From JAYZQT01 sp036136335 (GTDB taxonomy: Bacteria; Pseudomonadota; Alphaproteobacteria; MPNO01; UBA830): a stretch of DNA of 64,000 nucleotides. The number at the start of each line of letters is the position of its first letter. The first letter of the stretch is position 1. Made by a program: the position numbers and the translations under genes. Below, piece after piece: positions 45,887 through 53,943 of the stretch. The DNA lies in assembly GCA_036136335.1 (NCBI GenBank), contig JAYZQT010000007.1, positions 117,613 through 181,612 on the forward strand, given 5' to 3'. Under the pieces are notes generated by a model. It did no database searches. It worked only from the letters and a program-made list of their open reading frames with translations, and had not been told where the DNA came from.

Positions 45887-46675
45887 TCAAAATTCCGTGG
45901 CTAGAAACTGAGAAATGGCTCTTTCCACTTCGTCCGACGCATCAAATTCCACCGTATGACCGGCCCCTTCTATGATCTCGACCCGGGTCGGTCCGGCAAT
46001 TTTCCGCGCGAATTCAGCAGCGTAGTCACTCGGTATTATATTATCATTCCCACCCCAGATGATTAATGTGGGACACTTGATCCGGGCCAGGCGTTTGCGC
46101 AGACCAGTATCGCCAAGCGGCCATAAAATATCAGCAGCGGCTACCCTTGCCCGCAGTTGTACAATAGCCCAGTCCTCTGCATCCTCCCCATCCGGCGGCG
46201 ACAACCACTCCTGAAGCCGCTCAGGTTTGCTTGATAATTCGTTTAATCCCGAGGATGGTGCCTGGGCAAAAATATCTGATACCGGTTGACCTTCATCAAA
46301 GACACCAAATGGGGCTATTAAAACCAGTTTCTGGACCTCATCCGGCCAGACCGCTGCTATGTCGGCTGCGAGTGCGCCGCCCACAGAAGCACCGATGAGG
46401 CTGGTATCCTGAAGATTGCACTCTACAAACGTGTCATGCACAGAAAGGAGCCAGTCCAGGTGACCATCAAGCATTTCAGAATCTGAACCACCGGGAAATC
46501 CCGGCAGCGAAGGGGCCTTGATTTTCCAATTTGCGGACAACTTGCCGAGCAGGGGTAACCAGTCTGCCAGGCCACCATAACCCGCAAAATAACCTACTAC
46601 CGGACCGGACCCCGATTCCCAGACACGGGAGCGACCTAGCGGCACGTCAAGAAACCGCTCTGTTGGCCGTTTCAT
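45887..46675 (-). CDS. alpha/beta hydrolase
   Basis: 262 aa. Nucleophile elbow LIGASVGGALAAD (Ser in GASVGG), acid in WGGNDNIIP, and histidine in GAGHTVEFD complete the triad; oxyanion region near YFAGYGGLADW. Coupled to the luciferase-like monooxygenase upstream through a 4-nt ATGA overlap. Probably hydrolyses an ester or C-C bond in the product of that enzyme. Confidence 0.9.
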   Translation of the reverse strand: MKRPTERFLDVPLGRSRVWESGSGPVVGYFAGYGGLADWLPLLGKLSANWKIKAPSLPGFPGGSDSEMLDGHLDWLLSVHDTFVECNLQDTSLIGASVGGALAADIAAVWPDEVQKLVLIAPFGVFDEGQPVSDIFAQAPSSGLNELSSKPERLQEWLSPPDGEDAEDWAIVQLRARVAAADILWPLGDTGLRKRLARIKCPTLIIWGGNDNIIPSDYAAEFARKIAGPTRVEIIEGAGHTVEFDASDEVERAISQFLATEF

Positions 46676-47925
46676 TCTGCGGCTAACTCTGACCGTTCGC
46701 CATAATCCGCCATGTCAGAATCCGGAAGTGGTTGCGGCCACCAGTGATCTTCCCACTGGTCTTCAAAAAGATCGCGAATTTGGGGCATCACGTTGCGGGC
46801 AAATAAGTCTGTATTATATCGGGTGAGATCCTTGCTCATATTGCCAAAGTGGAGAAGTGTCATTAGGTGGCCGACATTCATCTCCCGGCAAACATCCCTT
46901 AACTGGTCAGCCACCTCATCCGGACTCCCGATTATAACGTGGCCTTTCTCAAAAACGTCAGCCTGATCTGACCTGCCACGAATTCGAGACACTTCCGCTG
47001 CCCGCAACACCTGTGACTCAACTTTTGCGCGCACCGTTGCCTCGGTCGCATATCCCGGTGGGTTTGCAAATGCAGGGTTTATATGGAGACATCTGTTGTA
47101 AAAGTAATTGGCGGGTTCTGAATAAAGGTCCAGCGCTTCAGCGCGTGTCTCGGCTACACCTATCGTTTGCAGAAAACCCGAATGAAATGGGTTGGGCTCT
47201 TTACCCAACGCCTCCATCTTGTCCCAAAATCCCGCAATTGATGCTTTGCTGGACAAATGCCCAAAATAGGAAAGGTTCGCATACACAAAGTTCTTTTCTG
47301 CACACATCTGCCATGTCTCAACCGAGCCGCCACCTGGGACCCAAACTGGAGGATGGGGTTTTTGAACAGGGCGTGGCCAGATATTAACGTAGCGTTGCTT
47401 GTTAAACCTCCCGTTGAATGCAAATGTATCGTCCGTAGTCCACGCTCGCTGAATAAAGTCAATCGCTTCATAGTATCTCGGTCGAAGCTTCGCTGGATTT
47501 TGACCATACGCAAAACAGGTATCCATTGGCGTCCCAACCGGGAACCCTGCTATCATTCGCCCGCCCGAAATACAGTCGATCATTGCCATTTCTTCCGCAA
47601 CACGGGTCGGTGGATTGTAAAGTGCTAGTGAATTTCCCATAACGCAGATCGCAGTATCTACGGTTTCGCGGGCCAAAACCGATGCGATTAGGTTGGGGGA
47701 CGGCATCAGGCCATACCCATTGGAATGGTGTTCGTTAACGCAGACAGCGTCAAAGCCACACTCTGCCGCGAATTTAAGCTCGTCGATATATTCATTATAG
47801 AGGAGGTGACCTTTTTTGGGATCAAACAGACTGGAATCAATATCTACCCATATTGAACTGTGTCTGGATTTAAAATCCTCGGGCAGCTCCTGGTAAGGCA
47901 TCAGATGAAACCACATAAATTTCAT
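46672..47925 (-). CDS. luciferase-like (LLM class) flavin-dependent monooxygenase
   Basis: 417 aa TIM-barrel protein using reduced flavin. Family landmarks: FDAVCVNEHHSNGYGLMPSPN, EEMAMIDCISGGRMIAGFPVGT, WPRPVQKPHPPVWVPGGGS, and GSPDEVADQL. Long LLM proteins of this kind act in Baeyer-Villiger, desulfonation or amine-cleaving reactions. Operon partner is the alpha/beta hydrolase. A flavin reductase is not seen nearby. Confidence 0.9.
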   Translation of the reverse strand: MKFMWFHLMPYQELPEDFKSRHSSIWVDIDSSLFDPKKGHLLYNEYIDELKFAAECGFDAVCVNEHHSNGYGLMPSPNLIASVLARETVDTAICVMGNSLALYNPPTRVAEEMAMIDCISGGRMIAGFPVGTPMDTCFAYGQNPAKLRPRYYEAIDFIQRAWTTDDTFAFNGRFNKQRYVNIWPRPVQKPHPPVWVPGGGSVETWQMCAEKNFVYANLSYFGHLSSKASIAGFWDKMEALGKEPNPFHSGFLQTIGVAETRAEALDLYSEPANYFYNRCLHINPAFANPPGYATEATVRAKVESQVLRAAEVSRIRGRSDQADVFEKGHVIIGSPDEVADQLRDVCREMNVGHLMTLLHFGNMSKDLTRYNTDLFARNVMPQIRDLFEDQWEDHWWPQPLPDSDMADYGERSELAAE

Positions 47926-48422
47926 GATTAATTGCTCCCTTAAGCAAAGGTCAGATAACTCTTCACGTATTTATAGGCCGGGAGGTATCAAACCGCTATG
48001 CCTTCAGTAAAGGTCTGTGCAGTGAACACAAACCTAGGTATGGAATATTATTATAGATCCATGGGTCTGTTTGATGCGTACAAACAATCTATACGCGGTG
48101 CATTAAACACCCCCGCTACGCAACAACAAAATTCAGGAGTGAAAGAAAAAACTAGGCAAAAGTGAAGTAGGCATGCCCCTCAGAATTAACGTTGTGATGA
48201 AAATTGGTAATGAATTTATACCAAACGGTCTTGTACCAACGCTATCAGCAGACATCCTTCCGCCAATTTTTAAAAACTCTAACCCGGGTGCTACCGACCT
48301 CTGGTTCAGGTGAAAAACACCGATAAACAATGCCAAGTTCAAAGGTACTCGACCCACCCAAAAACATGAGGCATGCTCCCGGGACGACATTCGTCAACCA
48401 AATCAGGTAGGAAGGAACCGTG
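47926..48422. other. divergent intergenic region
   Basis: About 500 bases between the monooxygenase and the SsuA/NMT1-like gene. Long minus-strand frames here (48133-48390, 48245-48712) overlap the plus-strand gene or lack any family trait. No repeat or RNA gene recognised. Confidence 0.45.
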
Positions 48423-49343
48423 ATGAGTTTGCAAAAGGTTGAGTACGGCAGACCAACTGACAAGTGCGCAATTTCCGTCCAACTTGGCATACAAATGGGT
48501 CTCTTCGAAGACGAGGGGCTCGATCTATCGGTAAGGACCGTATTCGGTGGCCCACAAATTGCTACGGCATATGATAGCGGCGACCTTGAAATCGGCGAGA
48601 TGGGATCGCCACCGGCGATAAATGCCATTGCCGGAGGAAAGTCGTTCAGGGTAGTTGGGAGCGGCGTTCGGAGAAAAGCGAATATGTTTTTCGCAGTACG
48701 AAAAGGTATCAAGAGTTACGAAGAGCTGAAGGGCAAGAGGATCGGTATGCTTGGTCTGGGCAGCTGCCCAGACTGGATTATGCGGAAGATATTGCTTAGA
48801 GAAGGTGTTGATCCCGAACTGGTTGAATTCGTCCCGTTGCTAAGTGAGTACCCCAAAGTGGTCGATATTGTCGCTGAAGGCCGTATTGATGCGTGTATTG
48901 CTATAGAGCCCAACATATCCATCGGCGAAAATCGTGGAATACTTGACTACTGGGTTCCGGCTTTTGACGAACCTTACCTCCCCAAATATCAGTGGATTGT
49001 TCATATTGCTCGTATTGACCTGATTGAGCACAACCCGGATTTGATCGTCCGCGTTTTGCGGGGCTGTCGCCGGGCTGCCCATTATGCGGCAGACCACATT
49101 GATGAATGGGTCGACATTGCCGCGGAACTTTATGGTACCAACGAGAACGTGATGCGTTCAGCAATCGACCGCGAACTCCCACACTTCCACCTTGACGGCC
49201 AGATCGACCTGGAGGGGATGCAAAAGTCGGTCGATCTCCAATTTGAGCTCGGGGGAATTCCAACGAAAATGAATGCCGATGATTTTTTGGATTTGCGATT
49301 TCAGCCACAAGTCGTGGAAAGCTCGACTTCACTCCAAGTCTAA
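48423..49343 (+). CDS. SsuA/THI5-NMT1-like ligand-binding protein without signal peptide
   Basis: 307 aa type II periplasmic-binding fold: LGIQMGLFEDEGLDL, GGPQIATAYDSGDLEIGEMGSPPAINAIAGG, and ELKGKRIGMLGLGSCPDW. The protein starts MSLQKVEYGRP with no hydrophobic leader or lipobox, and the ATG has GGAAGGA upstream, so a longer start is unlikely. It is therefore probably cytosolic, like the NMT1/THI5 or decarboxylase-type members of this fold. No ABC permease or ATPase is encoded near it. Located upstream of a Rieske dioxygenase pair. Confidence 0.83.
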   Translation: MSLQKVEYGRPTDKCAISVQLGIQMGLFEDEGLDLSVRTVFGGPQIATAYDSGDLEIGEMGSPPAINAIAGGKSFRVVGSGVRRKANMFFAVRKGIKSYEELKGKRIGMLGLGSCPDWIMRKILLREGVDPELVEFVPLLSEYPKVVDIVAEGRIDACIAIEPNISIGENRGILDYWVPAFDEPYLPKYQWIVHIARIDLIEHNPDLIVRVLRGCRRAAHYAADHIDEWVDIAAELYGTNENVMRSAIDRELPHFHLDGQIDLEGMQKSVDLQFELGGIPTKMNADDFLDLRFQPQVVESSTSLQV

Positions 49344-49562
49344 CGCACGCAGCCATGGATTTATATAACGGGCAGGGCAACTCACGGTGCTGGAGCGAAC
49401 ACTGTGCCGCTACGACGATTTTTATACCGTCATCCCTACCTCGGCGTTAAATATAACCTTACGTGGGATGTAGGGTCTGAAATTTTGCAAAGGTTTTAGT
49501 TCATATCCACTGAATGCGGAGCACCGACACGCCGACGACGGGATAAAACGGAGGTAAGCATT

Positions 49563-50996
49563 TTGGAAACAAAACTTGACAACTATCTTAGCGACGACGG
49601 GCTGATCAGCCGACGTATTTTTTTCGATCCTGAAATTTACCGTGACGAACTGACACAGGTTTTCGCCAAAGTCTGGTTGTTCATGGGGCACGAATCCCAG
49701 CTCCCGAACCCTGGTGATTATTTCACCAACTATATGGGTGAAGACCCGGTCATTGTTTGGCGTGATACAACAGGGAAAATTCGAGTTTTTCTCAACTCCT
49801 GCCGCCACCGCGGTATGCGGGTTTGCCGTACCGACGTCGGCAATTCAAAACAATTCACCTGCCCATTCCATGGTTGGTCCTATTCCAGCGAAGGAAAACT
49901 CGTTGGAGTTCCCTTTCTTGAAGACGCGTATTTCAACGATCTTGAGAGGGAAGAATGGGGTCTCTTCGAAGTGCCCAGAATTCAATCTTATGGCGGTCTG
50001 CTCTTCGCAAATATGGACACCGATTGTATCAGTCTCGATGATTATCTTGCCGATCTTCGTTGGTACTTGGATATTTATCTGTCGCGAGCACTTGGTAAAA
50101 TTCAGGTGCTTGCAGGCCGCCAACGCTACAGCTGCAACACGAACTGGAAGATCGCCGGAGAAAATTTTGCCGGCGACACCTATCATTTACCATACTCTCA
50201 CGGTTCCCTGTTCCGGGTAGATGCGCCGCAGCTTAATCCGGTTAGCTATACGCACTCACCAGATCTTTATTCAGTTACGACGGCCCACGGCCACGGTCTT
50301 TGCGGCGTTTCGGCGGCGGGGGAACGTTTCGACGCGGACCTCAAACTGGCAAAGGAATTGGGGCCTGAGGCGTTGGAGTATGTCGACGAAACACAGCGCA
50401 GGCTCGAAGAACGGCTCTCAAAGGAGCAGGCTAAGGTATACACGCTGGCGTTCGGCAACGTTTTTCCTAATTTCTCATTCAATAATTTTAGCGCGTTGCG
50501 CCCGTTCGGTTTTTATCTTTGGCACCCCAAGGGCCCTGACAAAATCGAGGCATGGCAATGGAGTGGTGTTGATTCTGAAGCACCCCAGGCAATCAAAGAC
50601 ATCTGCCGTTCCCAATTCCAGCGCCAGCAGGCCGCTGCGGGCATCGCCGGCCAGGATGATACCGAAAACTTTGAACAGGTCACCGAGGCGACGCGGGGCG
50701 TTATCGGGCAAAGTCTGGTCTTTAACTACCAGATGGGCCTCGGTCACGAGAAGGACGTAAAACCGCCACATTATCTTCCTGGAACCGTAGGTCCATACTA
50801 TTCCGAGCAGGGCCAGCGCAATTATTACCGCTACTGGGCCAACCTGATGGGGATCACCCCTGAAAGAAAAATAAAAACCAAGACTGCAAAACGTGCTTCA
50901 GCCGGTGTTGATACTCGCGCGGAAACTGCCTCCCGACCCAAACGAAAGCCGTCCGCGAAAACCCCTGGATCCGAGGTGCGCAATGACGCGCCATGA
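49563..50996 (+). CDS. aromatic-ring-hydroxylating dioxygenase, alpha (large) subunit
   Basis: 477 aa. Rieske ligands C80-x-H82-x17-C100-x2-H103 have the standard spacing; iron-site residues include H208 and H213 in the NFAGDTYHLPYSH segment. The last ~45 residues form a K/R/A-rich, low-complexity tail (KTKTAKRASAG, RPKRKPSAKTPG) not typical of the family. GGAGGT precedes the TTG start. The beta subunit overlaps its 3' end. Ferredoxin and reductase are not present nearby. Naphthalene/benzoate-type dioxygenase, substrate unknown. Confidence 0.93.
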   Translation: METKLDNYLSDDGLISRRIFFDPEIYRDELTQVFAKVWLFMGHESQLPNPGDYFTNYMGEDPVIVWRDTTGKIRVFLNSCRHRGMRVCRTDVGNSKQFTCPFHGWSYSSEGKLVGVPFLEDAYFNDLEREEWGLFEVPRIQSYGGLLFANMDTDCISLDDYLADLRWYLDIYLSRALGKIQVLAGRQRYSCNTNWKIAGENFAGDTYHLPYSHGSLFRVDAPQLNPVSYTHSPDLYSVTTAHGHGLCGVSAAGERFDADLKLAKELGPEALEYVDETQRRLEERLSKEQAKVYTLAFGNVFPNFSFNNFSALRPFGFYLWHPKGPDKIEAWQWSGVDSEAPQAIKDICRSQFQRQQAAAGIAGQDDTENFEQVTEATRGVIGQSLVFNYQMGLGHEKDVKPPHYLPGTVGPYYSEQGQRNYYRYWANLMGITPERKIKTKTAKRASAGVDTRAETASRPKRKPSAKTPGSEVRNDAP

Positions 50997-51480
50997 TTTA
51001 CAGCATGAGATCGAACAATTTCTTTATCGCGAAGCGCGCATACTTGACGAAGGCCGATACGATGACTGGCTGGAGCTACTCACAAAGGATGTCCAGTATT
51101 GGGCGCCGGTGCGGGAAACCAGTGACAACCGCGACACCGATATCCGCGGTCCTGACGAATTGGCTCTTTTCGATGACGACCTGGACTTTCTCAAAGCGAG
51201 AGTGCAGCGCCTCCATTCAGGTTTAGCCCATGCAGAGACGCCTCCCTCGCGAACGCGACGGCTGCTTTCCAATATTGAAATCAATCCAACCAGCAAGAAC
51301 AGGGTGACAGTGCTCTGCAACTTCATAATTTACCAGACACGTCTCGAACGCACGGAGGCCTTGTACGTCGGTCGACGTGAAGACATTTTGAAACGTGAAA
51401 AACATACCTGGCGGCTTCAGAAAAGGACAATTTTTCTCGACCAAACGTTACTTCCGAGGACTGTGTCAATCCTGTTCTAG
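50983..51480 (+). CDS. aromatic-ring-hydroxylating dioxygenase, beta (small) subunit
   Basis: 165 aa NTF2-fold beta subunit: QFLYREARILDEGRYDDWLELL, VQYWAPVRET, and R-x3-L-x-N region SRTRRLLSNI, ending with WRLQKRTIFLDQTLL. ATG at 50983 is used because GAGGTGC lies upstream and homologs start here; the frame extends 30 codons further up inside the alpha gene. Overlap of 14 nt with the alpha subunit indicates co-translation of an alpha3beta3-type enzyme. Confidence 0.93.
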   Translation: MTRHDLQHEIEQFLYREARILDEGRYDDWLELLTKDVQYWAPVRETSDNRDTDIRGPDELALFDDDLDFLKARVQRLHSGLAHAETPPSRTRRLLSNIEINPTSKNRVTVLCNFIIYQTRLERTEALYVGRREDILKREKHTWRLQKRTIFLDQTLLPRTVSILF

Positions 51481-51528
51481 CTGGCAATCCTGCGAACCTA
51501 GTGTCATCAGTATTTCCATACCCAACGC

Positions 51529-52365
51529 CTAACCGGGGACCATTAAACCGTTCATCTCAGGGTGAGCCAGGGCATCTTCGGCCCAGCGAAAGGTACCCTC
51601 ATCTTTCAGTTTACGGCAGGCGGTCCGGACGTGGGAATAACTGAGAAGCGAAAACAGCCCACCGATGCTGACACGTGCAACACCGGCTTCTTCCAGATCC
51701 GGAACGGTGGGCGCGGAGGCACCGGCCAGAATGTTTATCGGACCCTGTATGGCATTGACCAGCCGTTTTATGATGTCGATATCATTGAGGAAGGGTATAA
51801 ATATGCAGTCGGCACCAGCTTGCATGTATGCGTTTCCCCGACGCACCGCATCGGCAAACGACTGATCGTTCCCTCCACCATGGAAAGTGTCGGTCCGGGC
51901 GTTTATTACAAAGTGTACGCCGGCGGAAACAGCGGCCGCCCGCGCGGCCTTGATCCTTTCGACCGAATCTTCCAACTCTCGCAGTTTACGACCGCTGGAA
52001 CTGGATTGGCTATCCTCGAAATTAGCCCCCACGGCCCCGGCGCCGAGCGTCGCCGTCACCGTGTCGGCTACGATCCGTGGTGTATCGCCATACCCCGTCT
52101 CCATATCAGCCGTAACGGGTAAATCAACGCTGCATGAAATGCGTTTTACCACTGAAAGCATGTCATCCCGGCTTATGTGTTCGCCGTCGGGATACCCCAT
52201 GGACCACGCCACACCGCCGCTGGAGGTAGCAATTACGGGAAACCCTGCCTCTTCAACAATTCTTGCACTTCCAGCATCCCACGAGTTCGGCAAAACGAGT
52301 ATATCTGGGTCGTCAATCAAAGATTTGAGCTTTTGTGCCTTGGCGGCTAGCGTAATGACATCCAT
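51529..52365 (-). CDS. isocitrate lyase/PEP mutase family protein
   Basis: 278 aa TIM barrel. The start FPVIATSSGGVAWSMGYPDGE, the metal-binding ADMETGYGD, GANFEDSQS, and NARTDTF are PEP-mutase/methylisocitrate-lyase superfamily motifs. It lacks the KKCGH loop of true isocitrate lyases, so it is probably a C-C lyase or carboxyphosphonoenolpyruvate mutase-like enzyme acting on a 2-oxo or dicarboxylic acid. Starts 15 nt after the AhpD-like gene, in the same operon. Confidence 0.88.
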   Translation of the reverse strand: MDVITLAAKAQKLKSLIDDPDILVLPNSWDAGSARIVEEAGFPVIATSSGGVAWSMGYPDGEHISRDDMLSVVKRISCSVDLPVTADMETGYGDTPRIVADTVTATLGAGAVGANFEDSQSSSSGRKLRELEDSVERIKAARAAAVSAGVHFVINARTDTFHGGGNDQSFADAVRRGNAYMQAGADCIFIPFLNDIDIIKRLVNAIQGPINILAGASAPTVPDLEEAGVARVSIGGLFSLLSYSHVRTACRKLKDEGTFRWAEDALAHPEMNGLMVPG

Positions 52366-52380
52366 ATCAGGTGGCCTATC

Positions 52381-52926
52381 CTAGGTTGCTGGCTGGTAAA
52401 GTTCCTCGGATTCGACCAGGAATGCACGATTGAAGCGAGCGCGATAGTTTTCCATAGCGATCGTCGCGACGAGTTCGACTATCTGGTCCTCTTTGAAGTA
52501 ATTCCTCAGGTCATCGAATATCTTTTCAGATACAGTAGCGGGTGTTTGGGTCATCGCCTCTGCAAGCTCAAAGGCCGCCTTTTCCTCCTTGGAAAAAACG
52601 TCACTGGTCCTCCAGAACGATACAGCGGCGATCTTCATTTCTGAGCTTCCTGCCTTGCTGCTCCCGGCAGCGTTCGAATCTATTCAGAATGGACAGGTGA
52701 CTATCTGGGCAGCCCTCATGCAAACTAGGTGCCGGAGTTCCGCGCTTAGCTGGTTGCTCCTGCCGGGCGCAGAACCCAACGCTCTACTGGCCGTCAGGAT
52801 CGCGGGGCAATGCGCCTGTATGCCCGCCGAAACCGATTGAACACCGAAGACACTATCGGCGGCCTCCAGGACAGATCCAACGTCCTCCGACACTTCGTGT
52901 TTTTCAAGCGGCGTAATTCTGACCAT
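52381..52926 (-). CDS. AhpD-like protein with in-frame TGA at the catalytic Cys position (candidate selenoprotein)
   Basis: 181 residues if the TGA at 52684-52686 is read through; both halves are in one frame and align end to end with carboxymuconolactone decarboxylase/AhpD proteins (LSAELRHLVCMRAAQIVTCPF, then IDSNAAGSS...KIAAVSFWRTSDVFS...NYRARFNRAFLVE). The codon following CPF is TGA where the family has the second Cys of CxxC, giving CPFU. A GC-rich hairpin starts 12 nt after the TGA. Selenocysteine there is the best reading; a Cys-to-stop nonsense mutation is the alternative. Expected role is thiol/selenol peroxidase or related redox chemistry. It sits between the transhydroxylase-like genes and the PEP-mutase-like gene. 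Confidence 0.75.
52657..52671 (-). promoter_or_regulatory. candidate bacterial SECIS hairpin
   Basis: In the mRNA, GCUGC-CGGGA-GCAGC forms a perfect 5-bp stem with a 5-nt loop. The stem begins 12 nt after the UGA and the loop begins at nucleotide 18, with G as its second base. This fits the usual bacterial SECIS rules (short stem, apical loop 16-37 nt after UGA, a G among the first two loop bases). An alternative stem CUGCC/GGCAG with a GG-starting loop also fits. Not folded computationally. Confidence 0.55.
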
Positions 52927-53068
52927 GCCTCAACCTTCCGGTAATTCGGTCCTGAAATCTTGCCCTACAAGACGTTAACCTATTACCGTTGAAACACCTA
53001 GGCTATTCGGTCCGCCTGCCAATTATCAGCCACTGTCCTGGGAAGTTATATAAGAATTCGCCGCCGAC

Positions 53069-53917
53069 CTACTCGTCTTCAAGGTGAATTTCTCCGATAT
53101 TCGAACTAGTTCCAAGCACCGCTTCAATAGTCTGCACCGAATAACGCTCCGCGGTGATCACGATTTCGTACCGTCCACTTTCCGGTGGCAGTGCATCAAA
53201 CTTGAAATCTCCGTAAACATCACTGGTGGTGTCAGCCAGCGTCGGTCCTTCGTGCTTTAACGTAATTGCAGCGCCTTCGATACAGTCAACAATCCCATTT
53301 ACCTCCGCAGACAGCGTTCCCCCAATGAAACAATGGGTGAAACGCTTGAGATTTTTATAATAAACACGCGGCTTGGTCCCGAGATCTGGTTGCAGCACCT
53401 CGAGGTCTTGCTCCTGAGCGATACGTGCCATCTCTGCGTCTTCGACCCTCACCGCACGCATCGCACCTGTTGGGCAGGACTGCTCTCCGCGTGTCTGGGT
53501 CCAGCCTTGATCCAGCAGATGTGCGTCGAATGGCCAAGCCTGCGGAATATCAAGTTCATCGTTCCACCAGTTGTGTCCGTAGGGGCAGGCACCAACCAGT
53601 TTTTTTTGCCCCTTTGCTTTGACGGGATCAATAAGAACAATTCCGTCGCGACGTTTAGTTATTGCCCCATCCTCCGCGGCCTTGATGCACGGTGCGTCGT
53701 CACAGTGATTGCACATTGTCGGCATATAGGCGATGTCAATCATAGGCATCTGACCGCGCTCGTTTTGCAGGATATTCATCCATTTATGTCCGTGTTTAGG
53801 CATCGGAGCGGCGTACCCCGGGAAATCGTTGTCAACATGCTCATCCATGGTAGCGAGTGTACACAGATTGCAGTTAGTACATTCGGCAACGTCGATAATC
53901 ATATTCCATTTCGTCAT
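53069..53917 (-). CDS. iron-sulfur small subunit of a transhydroxylase-like molybdoenzyme
   Basis: 282 aa. Ferredoxin-type cysteines: C13, C16, C19; C69, C72, C77; C111; C148. No signal peptide. After about residue 195 comes a beta-rich domain (GTLSAEVNGIVDCIEGAAITL, DVYGDFKFDALPP, GRYEIVI) like a carboxypeptidase-regulatory/transthyretin barrel. A ferredoxin module followed by such a barrel is the architecture of the pyrogallol-phloroglucinol transhydroxylase small subunit. It follows its large subunit by 26 nt. Confidence 0.87.
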   Translation of the reverse strand: MTKWNMIIDVAECTNCNLCTLATMDEHVDNDFPGYAAPMPKHGHKWMNILQNERGQMPMIDIAYMPTMCNHCDDAPCIKAAEDGAITKRRDGIVLIDPVKAKGQKKLVGACPYGHNWWNDELDIPQAWPFDAHLLDQGWTQTRGEQSCPTGAMRAVRVEDAEMARIAQEQDLEVLQPDLGTKPRVYYKNLKRFTHCFIGGTLSAEVNGIVDCIEGAAITLKHEGPTLADTTSDVYGDFKFDALPPESGRYEIVITAERYSVQTIEAVLGTSSNIGEIHLEDE

Positions 53918-53943
53918 GACAAGCGTTCTCCTGGCCCGTTATT

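Noticed and set aside
48245..48712. 155-codon minus-strand frame
   Set aside because: Serine/proline-rich antisense shadow of the SsuA-like gene.
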